DNA of 61,161 bases from a virus: the IMG/VR virus record IMGVR_UViG_3300037264_007944, positions 1 through 61,161 of that record; one strand, 5' to 3'. Made by a program: the position numbers and the translations under genes. Positions 14,680-23,418 of this stretch are shown here, piece by piece. Numbering within the stretch: position 1 is the first letter of the stretch; every line of letters starts with the position of its first letter. The notes under the pieces are model-generated. The model saw only the letters and a list, made by a program, of their open reading frames with translations. It had not been told where the DNA came from and made no database searches.

Positions 14680-15090
14680 ATGAAGAAAAAGCTCACGATA
14701 CATGATGTCCTAAGGGCTGAGGCCAAGGCGAAAAAGACCGAGGACCGAGAGTGCCGCGAATACTTCGCCGCCGGGCAGGCCCAGGCGAAGGGCTTCGTGG
14801 CGGAGCTGAACAAGATCGCCAAGCGGCCGGCCAAGTCAACCACCACAAAAGATGACTTCGACCACCTAGACAAGTTGTTCGCGGAGTCCATGATCCTCGC
14901 GACCAAGCTGGCCGAGAACCACAAGGCCTTCCTGGCGAAGCTGATGAAGATCTCCGACAGGATCGACGCTGCCAAGGATAGGCTCCCTTCGGTCCTCGTC
15001 CCGTTCGTCCAGACGGCCCCAATCAAGCCTATGAAGTCGAAGACGACCGTCTACGCTCCGGCGCCGCATCCAATAATCTATTCAAGGTGA
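14680..15090 (+). CDS. Unknown protein with YFAAG...GF..EL motif
   Basis: 136 aa. CREYFAAGQAQAKGFVAEL (about 24-42) is nearly the same as segments in the proteins at 43947 and 45249, although those genes are almost 30 kb away in the head region. The rest is helical and basic. The operator palindrome sits directly upstream, so the gene is probably under phage repressor control. No family recognised. Confidence 0.65.
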   Translation: MKKKLTIHDVLRAEAKAKKTEDRECREYFAAGQAQAKGFVAELNKIAKRPAKSTTTKDDFDHLDKLFAESMILATKLAENHKAFLAKLMKISDRIDAAKDRLPSVLVPFVQTAPIKPMKSKTTVYAPAPHPIIYSR

Positions 15091-15094
15091 TTGC

Positions 15095-15748
15095 GTGACC
15101 GAGAATGCCGAGTCGGTGTACTGCCCGCAGTGCAGCGGGACCATCTACGTCCCGGGCAGAAACTGGCACGGCGCCGAGCTTCCTCAGGCCTACAAGTGCT
15201 GCTACTGCGAGCCACCGCCAGTCAGCCCGCCTCACGAGGCGGCATCGGCGATCGTGCGAGACCTGACCGAGGATGTGCGCAGACTGCAAAAGTGGGTCAC
15301 AGTCCTGGCCAGGCTCATCCCGCAGGGCTCTGGCCCGGTAACGATGTCGCCGAGCTCGTGGGTGAACGAGGACCTGCACAACATGGGCCTGGCGCTTCCT
15401 GACCACGTTCTCAAGGGCATTCTCGAATTAACCGAAAAGACTTTCCGCGGGTCTCACCCGAAAGGCACCATCTCGGTCAACGTCTGCCTGTACTGCGGCG
15501 ATTCGTATCTGCTGTCCGTGAACAAGTTGGTTGAAAACTCGGTGGTTCTGAACGGCTACGCGATATGCGGCGTCTGCAGCGTGATGAGGCACGAAAACAA
15601 AGAGGTCTTCAGCTGGGTAAGCAAGATTATCAAATTCGGATACGTTCGCGCGCCAGAGCAGATGCCGCCCGTCATGCCGCCCCCGCCGCCTCCGAGGCCA
15701 GACCAGATGGAGCATCACAAGGTGATCACGCTGGACCCTGGAGAGTAA
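15095..15748 (+). CDS. Two-zinc-finger protein with Pro-rich tail
   Basis: 217 aa from GTG 15095. An N-terminal CPQC...CCYC group (10-40) and a second VCLYCG...ICGVC group (130-162) suggest two metal sites. A PPPPPPRP tract precedes the C-terminus. Family not recognised; possibly a nucleic-acid-binding or scaffolding protein. Confidence 0.65.
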   Translation: MTENAESVYCPQCSGTIYVPGRNWHGAELPQAYKCCYCEPPPVSPPHEAASAIVRDLTEDVRRLQKWVTVLARLIPQGSGPVTMSPSSWVNEDLHNMGLALPDHVLKGILELTEKTFRGSHPKGTISVNVCLYCGDSYLLSVNKLVENSVVLNGYAICGVCSVMRHENKEVFSWVSKIIKFGYVRAPEQMPPVMPPPPPPRPDQMEHHKVITLDPGE

Positions 15749-15759
15749 AGCTTCCAAGG

Positions 15760-15787
15760 GAACGACTCGATCAAGGCAAGGTATACT
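15760..15787 (+). promoter_or_regulatory. Phage promoter, GAACGAC-N15-TATACT
   Basis: GAACGAC (15760-15766), 15 bases, TATACT (15782-15787). The GTG of the next gene lies seven bases after the -10, so the transcript is predicted to be leaderless. It opens the fibre gene block. Confidence 0.8.
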
Positions 15788-15794
15788 CGGGCCT

Positions 15795-16163
15795 GTGATT
15801 CTGCTGACGAGTACCGCCGACAAGATCCGCGTCGCCCTGGCCCCGGCCGTCACCACTGACATCCACGCGTCCTACATGGACACGGACGGGGCCGTTTCGG
15901 TCCCTGGCAGGAAGAACACCGCCACAACGATCGAGCTCCTGGTGGACGCCGTCGACCCTCCGGCCCTCACCTTCTCCAGGAACGTGAAGGCCCTCCACAT
16001 CCGGAACAAGCACGCCTCCAGCACGGTGACGATCCTGGTCACCCACACCGACGGCGTGACGACCGTCGAGATCGCCAGAGCCGAGCTTGGCCCAAGCGAG
16101 CTGCTCTCGTTTGTTGAGGGGCAGGGGTTCCGCGTGTACGACTCGAATGGAGCCATCAAGTAG
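15795..16163 (+). CDS. Virion-like beta protein, paralogue of next gene
   Basis: 122 aa. STADKIRV at the N-terminus, a repeated strand pattern (TVTILVTHTDGVTTVEIA) and ELLSFVEGQGFRVYDSNG at the end match the first 120 residues of the following gene (STADKIRV, VDVTVQHTDGATPVSLE, ESLSYSEGEGFRHT). It is probably a small fibre or base decoration protein. GTG start with no Shine-Dalgarno, consistent with a leaderless mRNA. Confidence 0.7.
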   Translation: MILLTSTADKIRVALAPAVTTDIHASYMDTDGAVSVPGRKNTATTIELLVDAVDPPALTFSRNVKALHIRNKHASSTVTILVTHTDGVTTVEIARAELGPSELLSFVEGQGFRVYDSNGAIK

Positions 16164-16940
16164 ATGCTCATTCTCGCGAGCACGGCCGACAAGATTCGCG
16201 TCATCACGAGCTTCGCCGTCCCCGTGGACGTCCACGCCACCTGGGCGGATTTCGACGGGGCCGCCGTCACCGCAGGGCGGACGAACACCGAGATCACCCT
16301 GGCAACCACGACCGACGTCGTCGCATCGCCGGCGATCGGCTTCTACCGGAAGCTTAAGACCCTGATCGTCCGGAACACGGACCCGGTGACTTCCGTGGAC
16401 GTCACCGTCCAGCACACGGACGGCGCCACGCCAGTCTCTCTTGAGAAAGTCACCCTCCTGCCGAACGAGTCCCTGTCCTACTCCGAGGGCGAGGGATTCA
16501 GGCACACCCTAGCCTCAGGGGCAACGGCAGACTCCCAGGAAGCGGACACACAGACATATGTCGCTGCCGGGGCTGGCGTCACAGTCAACCGCGTCGTCTA
16601 CAAGAACTCCGTCGCCCACGAGGTCGCGCACGCGCTCGCGTCAGGGCTCGCCACGTCGGACACCGTAGTCGGGATCGCCGTGAACTCCGCCGCGGCTGGC
16701 GCGCTGGTCGGCGTGGTCAATGACGGGCTCGTGACCGCAGACGCAACCGCGGGCATCACCATCCTTCCAGGCCAGAAGATCTTCCTGTCCGAGATCTCAG
16801 CAGGCGAAGTCACGAACGTCGAGCCGTCGTTGAGCGGCGAAGTGAAGCTGTTTCTGGGTGTTTCGAAGACCGGCACCGCCATAGCCGGCGGGACCTTCAC
16901 GATAGCCCTCGATAGGAGAACGCCGACGCTGATCCCGTAA
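16164..16940 (+). CDS. Virion-like two-module protein
   Basis: 258 aa. Residues 1-120 repeat the preceding protein. Residues 125-258 form a second module (NRVVYKNSVAHEVAHALASG, LATSDTVVGIAV, PGQKIFLSE) that recurs at the C-terminus of the 784-aa fibre protein downstream. ATG immediately follows the TAG of the gene before. Likely tail fibre or decoration protein; no enzyme motif. Confidence 0.7.
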   Translation: MLILASTADKIRVITSFAVPVDVHATWADFDGAAVTAGRTNTEITLATTTDVVASPAIGFYRKLKTLIVRNTDPVTSVDVTVQHTDGATPVSLEKVTLLPNESLSYSEGEGFRHTLASGATADSQEADTQTYVAAGAGVTVNRVVYKNSVAHEVAHALASGLATSDTVVGIAVNSAAAGALVGVVNDGLVTADATAGITILPGQKIFLSEISAGEVTNVEPSLSGEVKLFLGVSKTGTAIAGGTFTIALDRRTPTLIP

Positions 16941-16945
16941 CGGGT

Positions 16946-16973
16946 GAACGACCGGGCCTCTGGACCGTATACT
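16946..16973 (+). promoter_or_regulatory. Phage promoter, GAACGAC-N15-TATACT
   Basis: GAACGAC (16946-16952), 15 bases, TATACT (16968-16973). Unlike most of its family it is followed by a leader of about 50 bases with GCAGGAG before the ATG at 17028. Confidence 0.8.
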
Positions 16974-17027
16974 CAGGCCTTGAGATTGTATCAGGACTCG
17001 TAGAAGACTTAACTGCAGGAGACGACC

Positions 17028-19382
17028 ATGGCCGACCGCATCGCGCTATTCTCTGAATCAGGAGCCCTCAAGGGCATCTCGGACACCGCCGACCGAGTCA
17101 GGGCCATAGGGATGGTGTCCGGTGCGGCGACCAACATCGCCCTCGCTCGCGCGGGTGCGGCCGGGACCACGCTGACGATCAGCGGGACGGCCATCGAGCT
17201 CGGCTCGACCCTCGACACCCTGGACGTCAACTCGACGACCTTCCACATCGCGCCAGACACCGCGACGACCGTGAACATCGGCGCGGGTGCGACCACCGGG
17301 GTGAACATCGGCGCTTCGGCTGGCCCGCTGACCATCGCCAGCGCCACGATCACCGGCACGAACGCCACCGCCCTCAACCTGAACGGAGCCACCACGGTCA
17401 CCGTCGCGGGCTCTGTGGCGACGACCGTGAACATCTTCAACACGGTCGCCACCACGGTAAACCTCGCCGGAGCGGCCACCACCCTGACGGTCGGTGCCGT
17501 GACAGGCACGACGACCGTCCGGAACAACCTCACGGTCACGGGAAACCTGACCGTGTCCGGCACCACCACGACGGTCAACTCCGAGACCGTCCTGATCGAC
17601 GACAACTTCATCTACCTGAACAACGCGTACGCCACGGACGCCGCCCAGGCCGGCGGCATCGTCATCAACTACGATCCGACGACCACGGTCGACACCGTGG
17701 CGGCCGGAAGCTTCACGGCCACGACTGTGCCGACGGCGGGAACTGGGCTGTTCATCGCCGGCGACATAGTCCAGTTCCACAACTGTTCCAACCCTCAGAA
17801 CAACGGCATCTACCAGGTCGTCTCGCATTCGGGCAGCAGCCTGACCATCACCGCTACTCCAGCGTTCACCTTCCTCCAGTCCGGCTTCACGGCCGGAACG
17901 ACGGGGACCGTGGGCAACATCACGAAAGTGGCCGTCGCCGTCATGCGTGTGAGCACGACCGGAGTCTGGGAGGTCACCAGCGGCTCCAGCACGACCGGCA
18001 TGGTCTTCACCTCGCTGTCCACCGGGTCGTCCAACCTCCAGCAGGCGTACGACGCCTCGACCAGCCCGGCGACCATCACGACCAACAGCACGGACGACGA
18101 AGTCCTGATCACCGGCACGGCTGGTCTGCGCGTGACCGGCACGGGCGCCGACAACACGGTCAGCGCCGGGTTCGGCTTCGAGGTCGACACGACCGGAGCC
18201 TTCCGCCTCCTGGGCGACGCTGGCTCGACGCTGTCGACCACGGCGGCTGCCCTCACACTCTCGACGGTGACCTCCGGCACCCTGACGATTGTCTCGAGCG
18301 CCCTCCTCGACATCGACTCCGGCACCGCCGGCGTCACGATCGATTCCTCGGGCGGCGGCATCAGCCTCGGCGCCGTGGGCGCGAGCGACTTCACCGCCAC
18401 CACGGGCGGGCTCACCATCGCCACGGTCACCTCCGGCGCGCTGACCGTCAACGCCGCCGCGAACCTCGATGTCAACGTCACGACCGGCATCACGATCGAC
18501 GGCACCACGATCGCCATCGCCGGAACCGGGGCGTCCAGCGTCACCGTGACCGGCGCCGGGCTTACCCTCTCCACGGTGACCTCCGGAGCCGTGACCATCA
18601 CGTCCGCCGGAATCATGGACCTGAACCCCGGGGCGAGCCTCACCATCGACACGGCCGGCTCCTCCACGATCACCTCGACGACGTCGACGTCGATCGTGAC
18701 GCAGGGCGGCAACATCCTGATCGACAACCAGTCCGTGACCGGGCTCACCCTCATCGACCTGGGAACCAACACCTCGGCCACCTCGTTCCGCGTCCGGAGT
18801 GACGCCGGCACGATCAACCTCTCGGTGGACGGGGCCGGCCTCGTCACCATCGGCGCCTCGGCCACCGACTCCGTCGCCGTGAACGCGGAGTTCACCACCA
18901 GCCTGGTCCCGGACGTCACCCTGACGTCCGACCTCGGCAGCTCGACCAAGCTGTGGAACAGCCTCTTCGTTGGAAGCGTACTGGCCGACAAGATCGGAAG
19001 GACGATGGTGACCGGGGCCGCCGGTGTCACCGCGGCCCGCCTGGTCTACAAGGACACCGTGACCACCAACTCCGTCCTCGAGGCCGACAACGCGGGGCTT
19101 GCCACTGCGAACTCGGTGATCGGCGTGGCCAGAACGACGCAGACCAGCGGACAGAACGTCGTGGTGGACTATGCCGGCGTGATCTCGATGCGCGTGACCA
19201 GCGGCGTCACCATCGTCATCGGCGACATCCTTTACCTCGCGACGACCGGGCGCGTCACGAACGTGGCGCCAACCGCATCCAACACGGCCGTTCTTGTGGT
19301 AGGGTATGCCATGGCGGGCGCCGCGGCGGACGCGCTGGTCAACGTCGAGTTCCAGCCGCGCACGCCGTTCGTCAACCCGTAA
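17028..19382 (+). CDS. Large repetitive tail fibre-like protein
   Basis: 784 aa, very rich in Thr, Ser, Ala, Gly and Val. Irregular repeats such as LTLSTVTSGA (several copies between about 395 and 530) predict a beta-helical or beta-roll shaft. The N-terminal ADRIALFSESGALKGIS matches the protein at 19815, so this segment probably attaches to a common partner. The C-terminus (ARLVYKDTV, AGLATANSVIGVA, IGDILYLATTGRV) shares a module with the gene upstream. Possibly a host-recognition fibre. No intramolecular chaperone or lyase motif seen. Confidence 0.75.
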   Translation: MADRIALFSESGALKGISDTADRVRAIGMVSGAATNIALARAGAAGTTLTISGTAIELGSTLDTLDVNSTTFHIAPDTATTVNIGAGATTGVNIGASAGPLTIASATITGTNATALNLNGATTVTVAGSVATTVNIFNTVATTVNLAGAATTLTVGAVTGTTTVRNNLTVTGNLTVSGTTTTVNSETVLIDDNFIYLNNAYATDAAQAGGIVINYDPTTTVDTVAAGSFTATTVPTAGTGLFIAGDIVQFHNCSNPQNNGIYQVVSHSGSSLTITATPAFTFLQSGFTAGTTGTVGNITKVAVAVMRVSTTGVWEVTSGSSTTGMVFTSLSTGSSNLQQAYDASTSPATITTNSTDDEVLITGTAGLRVTGTGADNTVSAGFGFEVDTTGAFRLLGDAGSTLSTTAAALTLSTVTSGTLTIVSSALLDIDSGTAGVTIDSSGGGISLGAVGASDFTATTGGLTIATVTSGALTVNAAANLDVNVTTGITIDGTTIAIAGTGASSVTVTGAGLTLSTVTSGAVTITSAGIMDLNPGASLTIDTAGSSTITSTTSTSIVTQGGNILIDNQSVTGLTLIDLGTNTSATSFRVRSDAGTINLSVDGAGLVTIGASATDSVAVNAEFTTSLVPDVTLTSDLGSSTKLWNSLFVGSVLADKIGRTMVTGAAGVTAARLVYKDTVTTNSVLEADNAGLATANSVIGVARTTQTSGQNVVVDYAGVISMRVTSGVTIVIGDILYLATTGRVTNVAPTASNTAVLVVGYAMAGAAADALVNVEFQPRTPFVNP

Positions 19383-19392
19383 GCTGAACTTT

Positions 19393-19431
19393 TTGAGCGG
19401 CGGCTCCGGATGGTCCAGGGCCGCCGCTCAA
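19393..19431. other. 12-bp inverted repeat between genes
   Basis: TTGAGCGGCGGC (19393-19404) pairs perfectly with GCCGCCGCTCAA (19420-19431). No T-run follows on either strand, so it is not a normal intrinsic terminator; RNA processing or partial termination after the fibre gene is likely. Confidence 0.6.
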
Positions 19432-19453
19432 CATGATAGACAGGAGGCGATCC

Positions 19454-19792
19454 ATGGCCGAGCGGAAAGACGTCCAGAAGATCCTGCAGAACCTACCCGA
19501 GGGAAACGGAGAGGCCAAGTCGGCCGCGAAGCCAGAGGTTGGCGCGCGTGTCCTGAGCGAGATCGACTCCCTCCGGATCGAGATCCTCACCAAGGACCAG
19601 CAGATCATGAACCTCCGACAGGAGCTTCTGGCCTCCCAGAAGAAGATCCTCGCTACCCAGGAAGAGAGCATGAAGTTGCAGCAGAGCGCCCAGGCCAAGG
19701 AGGCCGACAAGCTGATCTCGGACCTCGGCATGACCGGTACCGTCAACCTCGTCAAGAACGCGGAAGGCCGGTACGTCGTCAACGGCAAATAG
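19454..19792 (+). CDS. Coiled-coil protein
   Basis: 112 aa from ATG 19454 with CAGGAGG in front. Residues about 38-90 form a heptad-like coiled coil (SLRIEILTKDQQIMNLRQEL, LATQEESMKLQQSAQAKEA). It sits between two fibre genes with related N-termini, so a fibre chaperone or connector is possible. Not assigned to a family. Confidence 0.7.
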   Translation: MAERKDVQKILQNLPEGNGEAKSAAKPEVGARVLSEIDSLRIEILTKDQQIMNLRQELLASQKKILATQEESMKLQQSAQAKEADKLISDLGMTGTVNLVKNAEGRYVVNGK

Positions 19793-19814
19793 TCCATAGC
19801 GCGGGAGCTGATGG

Positions 19815-20624
19815 GTGGCAGATAAAGTAGCCGTCACATTCGAGTCCGGCGCGCTGAAGGGCATCAGCCAGACCGTCCCGGACAACGTCCTGGCTGGTGG
19901 CCTCAAGCGTGCATCCGGCGACGTCACCATCGATGCCGGCGGCGCCAACACCGTCATCCTCAGAACCAACGGCGTGACGTCGGTCACCGTCACCTCCGAC
20001 GGCAAGCTGACCACGTCGTCCACCACAACGACGCCAGGCCTCTTGATCGGCAGCTTCACGGCGGATCCGTCTGTTCTTGCGAATGGCGATATCTGGTACA
20101 ACTCCACGACGGGCAAATTCCGGGCCCGTGAGGCTGGCGCTTCCACGGACATGATCGGCGGTGGCGGCGGCGCCTCCGGGTGGACCGACGCTGGCTCAGA
20201 AGTCCACCTGACGACGTCGACCGACGAGGTCACGGTCGGAGCATCGGGCGGCACCGGCGGAAAGTTCACCGTCGTCGGGGACACGATAGGCCAGATCACG
20301 ACCGTCATCAGGATGGTGGCCTCACAGACGGCCGACGCCTTGCTGATTGAGAACTCCGCCGGGGCGGACCAGATCAGGATCACCGCCTCGAACGAGTTCG
20401 TCCCGGCCACGACCAACACGGGGTCCGTCGGGACGTCCGGGCTCAAGTGGGCGAACGTCTTTGCGACGACCGTGACATCTGGCGATCTCGAGCTGGAGAG
20501 CGAGATGGCCAAGTGGACCGTCCGCGAGGCGAAGGTCGACGGCGAGGACATCGAGACCCTCTACGCCATCAACCGCAAGACCGGTAAGAAGTACCGCCTT
20601 CTGATGGAAGAGCTTCCAGAGTAG
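19815..20624 (+). CDS. Tail fibre-like protein
   Basis: 269 aa from GTG 19815. ADKVAVTFESGALKGIS at the N-terminus matches the 784-aa fibre protein. The middle is Thr/Ser/Gly-rich (TVTSDGKLTTSSTTTTPG, GGGGGASG). LGDIWYN-like ANGDIWYNSTTGKFR and SGLKWANVFATTVTSG are typical of fibre C-terminal repeats. The C-terminus is charged. Probably a receptor-binding or fibre accessory protein. Confidence 0.72.
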   Translation: MADKVAVTFESGALKGISQTVPDNVLAGGLKRASGDVTIDAGGANTVILRTNGVTSVTVTSDGKLTTSSTTTTPGLLIGSFTADPSVLANGDIWYNSTTGKFRAREAGASTDMIGGGGGASGWTDAGSEVHLTTSTDEVTVGASGGTGGKFTVVGDTIGQITTVIRMVASQTADALLIENSAGADQIRITASNEFVPATTNTGSVGTSGLKWANVFATTVTSGDLELESEMAKWTVREAKVDGEDIETLYAINRKTGKKYRLLMEELPE

Positions 20625-20631
20625 AAACCGT

Positions 20632-22041
20632 GTGCGGAGCCAGACCGGGCCCATGAAAAAGAACCACGTCCACAGGTGGGCCAAGATCTGTAGAGGGCTC
20701 CCCCACTCCGCCTGCAAGTGCGGCTTTCTAAAGGTCTCCTCTGTCCAGGTCGGCCGCAACACGATCACCATGTCGCCATCCGGCGTTGGAGATGTAGCCC
20801 GTTGGTCGGCGACCCAGACGGCTCCCGCTGTCGGCGATGTCGGCATGAACGTGACGACGGGCCGACTTCAGTTCAACCTGAGCGGGACCGGCAACGTAAA
20901 CGCTGCGGTGGCGGGCGACATCAACTCGTCATCCTATGGGCTTGGCTTTTTTGGAGCCGGAGTCGACGGAGCCGCCACTCTCGTCGCCAACACGACTATG
21001 GCGGCCGACGCGAACGTGGTGCAGTACACCAACCTCGCCATGGGCGGATTCAGCCTGACCAACACGTCGGCTGATGTTGGTCTCGTGGTCCATATCAGCG
21101 GGAATCTTTCCGGTGGCGGGACCTTCCGTGGGAACGTCCTGACCAGCCCGACTGGAACGGCAGGCACGAATGCCACGACAGGCGGCAACGGAGGAGTCGT
21201 TGCGTCGAGCGCCGGATGGGCTAAGATCTTTGTCAACGTCATCGCTACGGGTGCATATACCGTAACGACGGTCGGGCAGACGGGCGGGCTTGGAGGAAAC
21301 GGACTAGCCCCGAGTGCAACTGCCAACGGAGCAGCCGGAGCGTCCGGAACGACCACCCTCATCGGCTGTGGGGCAAGCTATCCTGTCGTGACGGCGGCTA
21401 CAGGAGGCGGAGCCGGTCTTTCTGCCGGTGGAGGCGGCGCTGGAGGGGCCGGTGCATCAGCCGGAATCAAGCGGCGTCTTTTCAAGGACCTTCATAAGTT
21501 GATCACCGCCGGCGGTTTGGATGATGGCACGACCGGCGGAAACAGATACTCATTTCAAGGAACCAGGGGAGGCGCGGGCGGCAAGGGTGGGGCGAACAAC
21601 GGCGGCGCTCAAGGGGCTGGCGGGGCCGGTGGCGGCGGCGGCGGCACGATGACTCAGAGTACGGCAGGACCTGCCGGTGGCGCGGGTGGTGCAGGCCTGG
21701 CCGGTGGGAGCGCAGCGGGCGGAGGAGGCGGAGCCGGCGGAGGCCCTGGCGGCCTCTCCATGGTCGTTACCAATTTCAACGAATCCACCTCTCTCAGCGT
21801 TCTTGCTGACGGCGGGGCAGGCGGGGCCGGTGGAAACGGCAACGCCGCACAGGGCGGCCGTGGAGGAGGCGGTGCCGGTGGCGCTGGAGGCGCGGCCGTC
21901 TACTTCGGAAATTCCGGAGATGCTCCGACCGTTACGGCTTCCGCTGGCGCCGGCGGAGCCGCCGGTTCCGGCACAGGCAACGGCGGGTCCGCAGGAACCG
22001 CCGGTCAGTCAGGCAAGGCTTTCACCTTGAGCAGATCATGA
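20632..22041 (+). CDS. Glycine-rich adhesin-like protein 1 of 3
   Basis: 469 aa from GTG 20632 (alternative ATG 20653). The N-terminus has an HVHRW...CKCG group, then VGRNTITMSPSGVGDVARWSAT shared by three tandem paralogues. The second half is dominated by GG-rich stretches (GGGGAGGAGAS, GGAGGGGGG). Long glycine-rich loops in phage tip adhesins can fold as packed polyglycine II helices that carry receptor-binding loops, as known for the gp38 adhesins of T-even-like phages; this is an analogy. Stop overlaps the next start (ATGA). Confidence 0.75.
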   Translation: MRSQTGPMKKNHVHRWAKICRGLPHSACKCGFLKVSSVQVGRNTITMSPSGVGDVARWSATQTAPAVGDVGMNVTTGRLQFNLSGTGNVNAAVAGDINSSSYGLGFFGAGVDGAATLVANTTMAADANVVQYTNLAMGGFSLTNTSADVGLVVHISGNLSGGGTFRGNVLTSPTGTAGTNATTGGNGGVVASSAGWAKIFVNVIATGAYTVTTVGQTGGLGGNGLAPSATANGAAGASGTTTLIGCGASYPVVTAATGGGAGLSAGGGGAGGAGASAGIKRRLFKDLHKLITAGGLDDGTTGGNRYSFQGTRGGAGGKGGANNGGAQGAGGAGGGGGGTMTQSTAGPAGGAGGAGLAGGSAAGGGGGAGGGPGGLSMVVTNFNESTSLSVLADGGAGGAGGNGNAAQGGRGGGGAGGAGGAAVYFGNSGDAPTVTASAGAGGAAGSGTGNGGSAGTAGQSGKAFTLSRS

Positions 22042-23417
22042 TGCCGCACAACCATGCCTGGGTGCCTCTGAAGAAAGGCTACGAGAAGTGCCTCGTCTGC
22101 GCCTGTGGGGCCATGCACGTTCGCGGTATCCAGGTTGGCGATAATACGATCACGCTGTCCCCTTCCGGGGTCGGCGACGTGGCCCGCTGGTCGGCAACCA
22201 AAGAAGCAGTGGCTGCCGGTGACCTCGGAATGAGCGTCACCAGCGGAAGACCAAACGTGATCGTTTCCGGCGTGGTCAGACCCCTTATCTACACGACCGA
22301 AGTGGTCGGAGGGACCTTCGGCATCGGGATGTTTGGGGACGGATCTGACGGAAACTCGACCCTTGTCGCCAACACGGTGTTTGCCGCCAACGACAATGTC
22401 CAGCTCTACGACAACTTCACCAGCGGCGGCTTCAACTTGTCGGCAAACTCGGCGGACTTGTCTCTGGTCATGTATGTCAAGAGCACGGCCAGCATCAGCG
22501 CGGGAACCAACATTACCGCTACCACCTTCGGAGCTGTCGGCACGGGCGGAGCCGGTGGCGGCCCAGCCGGTGGCGGCGCCAATGGAGGCACCTCTTGCGG
22601 CACCGTGGCGATCTACGCCAACACGATCACCGGAAGCGGGACCGTCAGTGCGAACGGCACTGCGGGAAGCGTTGGGGGCATCGGCTCCGCTACCGCCACA
22701 GCAAATACCGGCGGTGTCGGCGGTGCGGCTGGATCGACCAATAGCAGGCTTTTCGGTATTGCCTTCGCCGCGGCAGCCGCCGCCGGGGTAGGAGCAGGCG
22801 CTTCAGCCGGTGGCATACCGGGCATTGGAGGTACGGCAGGAACGGTCAACGCACTTGCCCCCGACGTGTTTCAGGACTGCAATAGATTCATGATCGGCTG
22901 GGGAGGCACGGACGGCTTTACTGTTGGGACGGACTCGAACAGCAGGTGGGCGGCAGGCGTTTCCGGAGGAGGCGGAGGTGGCGGCTCCCAAAATACCGCG
23001 GGCGGAGGGGGCGGCGGCGGAGGGGCCGGTGGCGGTGCCTTCATAAGCAACGGCGGAGTCGGCGGGGGAGGCGGAGCCGCACCTGGCGTATCCGGAACCG
23101 GATCAGGTGGAGGCGGAGGTGGAGGAACGGCAGGAATCGCCATCGTGATCTCCAACAACACGTCCGCCATTTCCGTGCAAGCTAATGGCGGGGCTGGCGG
23201 GGCTGGCGGGGCTGCTGCGGCGGTCAATGTTACAGGCGGAGGCGGAGGAGGCGGTGCTTCCGGCGGTCTTTCTCTTGTGGCGGGACAGAGCGGCCACAGC
23301 GCGGCGTCCAGCGCGGCGGCAGGCGCTCTAGGGGCCGGTGGAACGGGCACAGGTCCTTCCGGCACGTCCGGGGCTGCCGGTGGCGCAGGGATCGTGTTTA
23401 ACTCGTCGTGGAGCTAA
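22038..23417 (+). CDS. Glycine-rich adhesin-like protein 2 of 3
   Basis: 459 aa. Its N-terminus (NHAWVPLKKGYEKCLVCACG) has the same His-x-x-Trp and Cys-Gly arrangement as its neighbours, then VGDNTITLSPSGVGDVARWSAT. The C-terminal half contains several runs of glycine (GGGGGGS, GGGGGGGAGGGAF). It differs from copies 1 and 3 mainly between the glycine runs, where receptor specificity would be expected to lie. Confidence 0.75.
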   Translation: MMPHNHAWVPLKKGYEKCLVCACGAMHVRGIQVGDNTITLSPSGVGDVARWSATKEAVAAGDLGMSVTSGRPNVIVSGVVRPLIYTTEVVGGTFGIGMFGDGSDGNSTLVANTVFAANDNVQLYDNFTSGGFNLSANSADLSLVMYVKSTASISAGTNITATTFGAVGTGGAGGGPAGGGANGGTSCGTVAIYANTITGSGTVSANGTAGSVGGIGSATATANTGGVGGAAGSTNSRLFGIAFAAAAAAGVGAGASAGGIPGIGGTAGTVNALAPDVFQDCNRFMIGWGGTDGFTVGTDSNSRWAAGVSGGGGGGGSQNTAGGGGGGGGAGGGAFISNGGVGGGGGAAPGVSGTGSGGGGGGGTAGIAIVISNNTSAISVQANGGAGGAGGAAAAVNVTGGGGGGGASGGLSLVAGQSGHSAASSAAAGALGAGGTGTGPSGTSGAAGGAGIVFNSSWS

Positions 23418-23418
23418 T

